Source of the DNA: Blautia sp.
GTDB taxonomy: Bacteria; Bacillota; Clostridia; Lachnospirales; Lachnospiraceae
Assembly: GCA_029257805.1 (NCBI GenBank)
Contig: JARIAR010000037.1
Location: forward strand, 1-36,874
Direction of reading: 5' to 3'
DNA: 36,874 nt
Shown: positions 34,267-36,874 of the stretch, in pieces
Numbering within the stretch: the stretch's first letter is position 1
How the letters are laid out: every line of letters begins with the position of its first letter
Translations under genes and position numbers: made by a program
The notes under the pieces: model-generated
Database searches by the model: none
What the model was told of the DNA's origin: nothing
The model's input: only the letters and a program-made list of their open reading frames with translations

Positions 34267-34275
34267 ATTATAACA
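34267..34275 (-). promoter_or_regulatory. Extended -10 promoter of gdpP-rplI-dnaB
   Basis: TGTTATAAT on the minus strand, a perfect TATAAT with TGn, about 37 nt before the gdpP start. The -35 is not recognisable. Confidence 0.6.
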
Positions 34276-34305
34276 GATTCCCATATGTTTTACCATATCC
34301 AACGG

Positions 34306-34340
34306 CAAAAAAATACCACCGCCCGAAAGGACAGTGGTAT
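34306..34340 (-). terminator. Terminator of rpsF-ssb-rpsR
   Basis: ATACCAC (34313-34319) pairs with GTGGTAT (34334-34340), with a CC/GG inner pairing around a GAAA-type loop. On the minus strand seven T follow. Confidence 0.88.
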
Positions 34341-34387
34341 ATGGATTTGCATGATAAAAGAATATCGAATAAATCGAATTGCTTTTA

Positions 34388-34651
34388 TTAGTCCTGAATG
34401 TATGGCATCAGGGACAGATGACGTGCTCTTTTAATAGCTACTGTCAAAGCTCTCTGATGTTTTGCACAGTTTCCTGTAATTCTTCTTGGAAGAATTTTTC
34501 CTCTTTCGGAAACGTATTTTCTTAATTTTGCAACATCCTTGTAATCGATTTCATTGTTTTCTTTTCCACAGAAAACACAAACTTTTTTTCTTCTGCGTCC
34601 GCCTCTTCTCTTCATTGGAGAGTCTGGTCTTTCGCCTCTATTGTAAGCCAT
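34388..34651 (-). CDS. rpsR: Ribosomal protein S18, zinc-binding (C+) form
   Basis: An 87-residue 30S protein that pairs with S6. The sequence [63 protein letters not shown] is standard. CxxC (VCVFCG) together with C-x2-H (NCAKH) is the metal-binding form. It is the last gene of rpsF-ssb-rpsR, 48 nt after ssb, and has an AGGAGG site. Confidence 0.98.
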   Translation of the reverse strand: MAYNRGERPDSPMKRRGGRRRKKVCVFCGKENNEIDYKDVAKLRKYVSERGKILPRRITGNCAKHQRALTVAIKRARHLSLMPYIQD

Positions 34652-34699
34652 GATGGTTTCCTCCTATTATTATTTTCATACAATCTCTGCCATATCTGC

Positions 34700-35149
34700 T
34701 TAGTTAAATGGCAGTTCCTCATCAATTCCATCCGGAATATTCATGAAGCCGTCAGCACTGGCCATTCCTGGTTCTGGCATAGATGGAGCAGTTGTCTGCG
34801 GATGAGATGCTGCATAATTATCACTTGCAGCTTTACTCTCAGCAAATTCCTGATCTTCTACTACAACTTCTGTTGTATAAACCTTCTGTCCGTCACGGTT
34901 TGTATAACTTCCGGTCTGTATACGTCCAGTAACCGCAATTTTCAATCCCTGACGAAAATATTTTTCTGCAAATTCTGCACTGCGACCAAAGCATACACAA
35001 CTTATAAAATCTGCGCTTGCTTCTCCATCACGACGGAATCTGCGATCTACTGCCAATGTATATCTGGCAATTGCCAATGCATTTTCTCCTGCGGAATAAC
35101 GAACCTCAGGATCTCTTGTTAAGCGTCCCATTAATATGACTTTGTTCAT
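34700..35149 (-). CDS. ssb: Single-stranded DNA-binding protein
   Basis: Binds and protects single-stranded DNA in replication, repair and recombination. The 149-residue protein has the OB fold (MNKVILMGRLTRDPEVRYSAGENALAIARYTLAVDR, FISCVCFGRSAEFAEKYFRQGLKIAVTGRIQTGSYTNRDGQKVYTTEVVVE), a flexible linker rich in Ala, Ser and Pro, and the acidic tip DEELPFN that recruits partner proteins. It lies between rpsF and rpsR, the usual Firmicutes order for the housekeeping SSB. Confidence 0.98.
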   Translation of the reverse strand: MNKVILMGRLTRDPEVRYSAGENALAIARYTLAVDRRFRRDGEASADFISCVCFGRSAEFAEKYFRQGLKIAVTGRIQTGSYTNRDGQKVYTTEVVVEDQEFAESKAASDNYAASHPQTTAPSMPEPGMASADGFMNIPDGIDEELPFN

Positions 35150-35218
35150 TCATTTTACCTCTCTGCTGTTTGCGTGAACGGGTTCTTAATGGTGCTTTCT
35201 AAAATCCGTTGTATAAGA

Positions 35219-35506
35219 TTATGCGTCTTTTCTAACGACTAAGTATCTTAATACGTTGTCCATAATACGTACATGTTTTTCAACTTCCGCCGGACACTCT
35301 GCATCTGCTTCAAACTGAATGAAATAATAGAAGCCTTCGTGCATTTTCTGAATTTCGTAAGCTAATTTCTTCTTACCCCATTCTTCTACTTCTGTGATTG
35401 TACCATTATAACGTGTGATGTAGCCTTTTGCCTTTTCTACTACGGCATCGCGTACTTCATCTTCAACTTTGGCACTCACAACTAATGCTAATTCGTATTT
35501 GTTCAT
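35219..35506 (-). CDS. rpsF: Ribosomal protein S6
   Basis: A 95-residue 30S protein that forms a heterodimer with S18. MNKYELALVVSAKVEDEVRDAVVEKAKGYI, the central VEEWGKKKLAYEIQKMHEGFYYFIQFEA and the late RIMDNVLRYLVVRKD are typical. The ATG follows AAGGAGG. It starts the rpsF-ssb-rpsR unit, which is often autoregulated by S6:S18 binding to the leader; a hairpin occurs in this leader but I do not recognise the protein-binding motif. Confidence 0.98.
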   Translation of the reverse strand: MNKYELALVVSAKVEDEVRDAVVEKAKGYITRYNGTITEVEEWGKKKLAYEIQKMHEGFYYFIQFEADAECPAEVEKHVRIMDNVLRYLVVRKDA

Positions 35507-35534
35507 GCTTGTCTTACCTCCTTATGGTCTTTTG

Positions 35535-35558
35535 GCCCTCTGCCTGTCAACAAAGAGC
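35535..35558 (-). promoter_or_regulatory. Hairpin in the rpsF leader
   Basis: On the minus strand GCTCTTTG (35551-35558) pairs with CAGAGGGC (35535-35542), 8 bp with two G-U pairs and an 8-nt loop, about 30 nt upstream of the start codon. A regulatory role with S6:S18 is possible but unproven. Confidence 0.4.
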
Positions 35559-35587
35559 AAGGATATGAAAATATATCACGGTTTTAC

Positions 35588-35616
35588 ATTCTATCATATG
35601 TCTATATGATTGTAAA
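35588..35616 (-). promoter_or_regulatory. Promoter of rpsF-ssb-rpsR
   Basis: On the minus strand TTTACA (35611-35616), 17-bp spacer, TAGAAT (35588-35593) with the TGn extension. It overlaps the end of the DUF951 transcript, for which no separate terminator is seen. Confidence 0.8.
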
Positions 35617-35624
35617 GTATATTT

Positions 35625-35810
35625 TCATTTTTTCACAAGTTTTTTTGTGTTTTTTTCCACCATTTTTCGTGGCACCATAATCTGATGTCCGCATCCCATA
35701 CATTTTAATCGAAAATCAGCGCCTACACGAAGTATTTCCCATTCCCGGCTTCCGCATGGATGCTCTTTTTTTAAGGTCACTATATCCCCAATCTCATAAA
35801 GAAGTCCCAT
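35625..35810 (-). CDS. DUF951 family protein (YyzM-like)
   Basis: A 61-residue protein of unknown function. The pattern YEIGDIVTLKKEHPCGSREWEILRVGADFRLKCMGCGHQIMVPRKMVEK is the DUF951 signature: a small beta fold with C-G after HP and a CMGC pair, possibly metal-binding. ATG 35810 is chosen because AAAGAG lies 8 nt upstream; a GTG three codons earlier has no site. It overlaps the Sir2 stop by 17 nt. In Bacillus the homologue yyzM also lies near rpsF. Confidence 0.88.
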   Translation of the reverse strand: MGLLYEIGDIVTLKKEHPCGSREWEILRVGADFRLKCMGCGHQIMVPRKMVEKNTKKLVKK

Positions 35811-36552
35811 TTTCCCCACTCTTTCTATTTTTTATTTTTATTTTTGAAAACACTTTTCCAATTTCCCCTTTTATAAGAAGACTTGCCTCCTTATCCCGAG
35901 GAGTAGGAGATTTATTGATCACAACAAGATCGTTTCCCTGAAAATAATCGATCAACCCTGCTGCCGGATAAACCGCCAGAGAAGTTCCTCCAATGATCAA
36001 TACCTGCGCCTGTGAAATTGCTCGTATGGATTTCCGTATAATTTCCTCATCTAATCCCTCTTCATAAAGAACCACATCTGGCTTGATCACTCCTCCGCAC
36101 GTACACTCAGGCACACCATGCGCATGTTTCATATGGGAAAACCCATAAAATTTCCCACACTTTATACAATGATTCCGATATACACTCCCGTGCAATTCCA
36201 GAACATTTTTGCTTCCGGCCTGTTGATGAAGATCATCTATATTCTGAGTGATCACAGCCTTTATTTTACCTGCCTTTTCCAATTCTGCAAGTTTTATATG
36301 AGCTTCATTTGGTTTTGCTGTATCACACAACATTTTATTTTGATAAAAACGATAAAATTCCTCCGGGTGCTCCATAAAAAAAGTGTGGCTCAATATTGTT
36401 TCCGGGGGATAATCATATTGCTGGTGATACAGTCCGTCCTGACTTCTGAAATCCGGAATCCCACTCTCTGTAGAGACGCCTGCACCGCCAAAAAATACAA
36501 GATTATCATTTGTATCTATAATCTCCTGAAATCTTTCTATTTCCGCTTCCAC
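35794..36552 (-). CDS. cobB: NAD-dependent protein deacetylase, Sir2 family
   Basis: Removes acetyl (or other acyl) groups from lysines using NAD. The 252-residue protein has the sirtuin motifs: FFGGAGVSTESGIPDFRSQDGLY, ITQNIDDLHQQAG, LELHGSVYRNHC with the catalytic His, zinc Cys pairs CIKCGK and CTCGG, then KPDVVLYEEGL, GGTSLAVYPAAGLI and VVINKSPT. The GTG at 36552 is chosen because AAAGGGGGGG lies 5 nt upstream; an earlier in-frame start would overlap the sortase gene. It lies 13 nt after the sortase gene and overlaps the DUF951 gene, so the three may be co-transcribed. Confidence 0.94.
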   Translation of the reverse strand: MEAEIERFQEIIDTNDNLVFFGGAGVSTESGIPDFRSQDGLYHQQYDYPPETILSHTFFMEHPEEFYRFYQNKMLCDTAKPNEAHIKLAELEKAGKIKAVITQNIDDLHQQAGSKNVLELHGSVYRNHCIKCGKFYGFSHMKHAHGVPECTCGGVIKPDVVLYEEGLDEEIIRKSIRAISQAQVLIIGGTSLAVYPAAGLIDYFQGNDLVVINKSPTPRDKEASLLIKGEIGKVFSKIKIKNRKSGENGTSL

Positions 36553-36565
36553 TAGGACCCCCCCT

Positions 36566-36874
36566 TTATTTTGTTTCAATGGTATCTACACGTTTCCCCT
36601 GTACAACATAGCGAGTTGCCTCATTTCCTGTGCAGGTAGATAATGTAACAATCTTATCTTTAATATTTGCATCTGCCGTTTTTTGTTTTAATTCAGAATA
36701 TCCTCTGATTGCACTGAGATATTGCAGAAATTCTTCTCCAGGACCTTTAAACAACGTATATGTATCGCTATTCACTGAAGTTGTGTAAGCAGAAATAATT
36801 TCGTAGCGATATGCTTTTCCTGGCACAAAGATCCAAAAATACTTACTTTTATCAAAAGTTTCCTGATTCTGTGT
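36566..36874 (-). CDS. Class B sortase, 3' part (5' end beyond window)
   Basis: A cysteine transpeptidase that anchors surface proteins, C-terminal 102 residues only. The frame is open to the window edge (TQNQETFDKSKYFWIFVPGKAYRYEIISAYTTSVNSDTYTLF). The active-site segment VTLSTCTGNEATRYVVQGKRV carries the catalytic Cys in TLSTC and the conserved Arg. FDKSKYFWIFVPGKAYRYEIISAY is typical of class B rather than class A sortases. The catalytic His lies upstream, outside the window. Substrate and sorting signal cannot be told here. Confidence 0.9.
   Translation of the reverse strand, partial: TQNQETFDKSKYFWIFVPGKAYRYEIISAYTTSVNSDTYTLFKGPGEEFLQYLSAIRGYSELKQKTADANIKDKIVTLSTCTGNEATRYVVQGKRVDTIETK

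Overview
The window reads as a core-genome segment of a low-GC, spore-forming Clostridia of the Lachnospiraceae type (Blautia/Ruminococcus-like). The taxonomic call is inference, based on AT-rich codon use, AGGAGG ribosome sites, SpoIIE/YabP/YabQ/CwlD/CotS-type sporulation genes, a T-box on proS, MecA, and Firmicutes-style gene order. I see no prophage, transposase or CRISPR array. Nearly all genes lie on the minus strand; arsR, mecA, a ferredoxin and one tRNA are on the plus strand.

Layout. 1-650: tRNA-Tyr and an ArsR/SmtB-type regulator with an alpha-5 zinc-site signature. 652-2766: a cytoplasmic GH13 amylase/neopullulanase-like enzyme. 2880-2990: a probable small RNA with a C-rich hairpin loop. 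3066-12438: the conserved Firmicutes block, in transcription order pgm-mazG-hup-rqcP-yabP-yabQ-divIC-spoIIE-tilS-hpt-ftsH. Here spoIIE has a 21-bp-spaced promoter with Spo0A-like boxes, and yabP has a SigmaE-like promoter. 12552-13535: a CotS-family coat protein with its own SigmaE-like promoter. 13616-16760: proS-cca behind a T-box whose apparent specifier is the Pro codon CCG. 16771-19873: a four-gene unit, sua5-rpiB-dCMP deaminase-acyltransferase.

19910-24860 holds a membrane glycosylation cassette: a DUF2298 ('YYY') protein, a GT2 glycosyltransferase, and a second large membrane protein that shares spaced motifs with the DUF2298 protein. 24997-27407 encodes the cortex amidase CwlD and a membrane-anchored GH18/SH3 protein. 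27602-28107 is a small conserved-looking protein of unknown function behind a roughly 230-nt leader. That leader is closed by two perfect long-range helices (11 and 9 bp) and starts at a good promoter; it is the best candidate here for an undescribed RNA element or one of the orphan clostridial RNA families. 28180-30262: mecA, a DUF1858 redox protein, a 2[4Fe-4S] ferredoxin and a MerR-like regulator. 30382-36874: gdpP-rplI-dnaB, rpsF-ssb-rpsR, a DUF951 protein, a Sir2 deacetylase and the 3' part of a class B sortase running off the window.

Functionally the window combines translation and tRNA maturation (tRNA-Tyr, tilS, cca, proS, sua5, rqcP, S6, S18, L9), replication (dnaB, ssb, hup), nucleotide metabolism (hpt, mazG, dCMP deaminase), sporulation and proteolysis control. 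No similarity searches were run: family names rest on motifs I can see, and promoters and RNA structures were found by eye.
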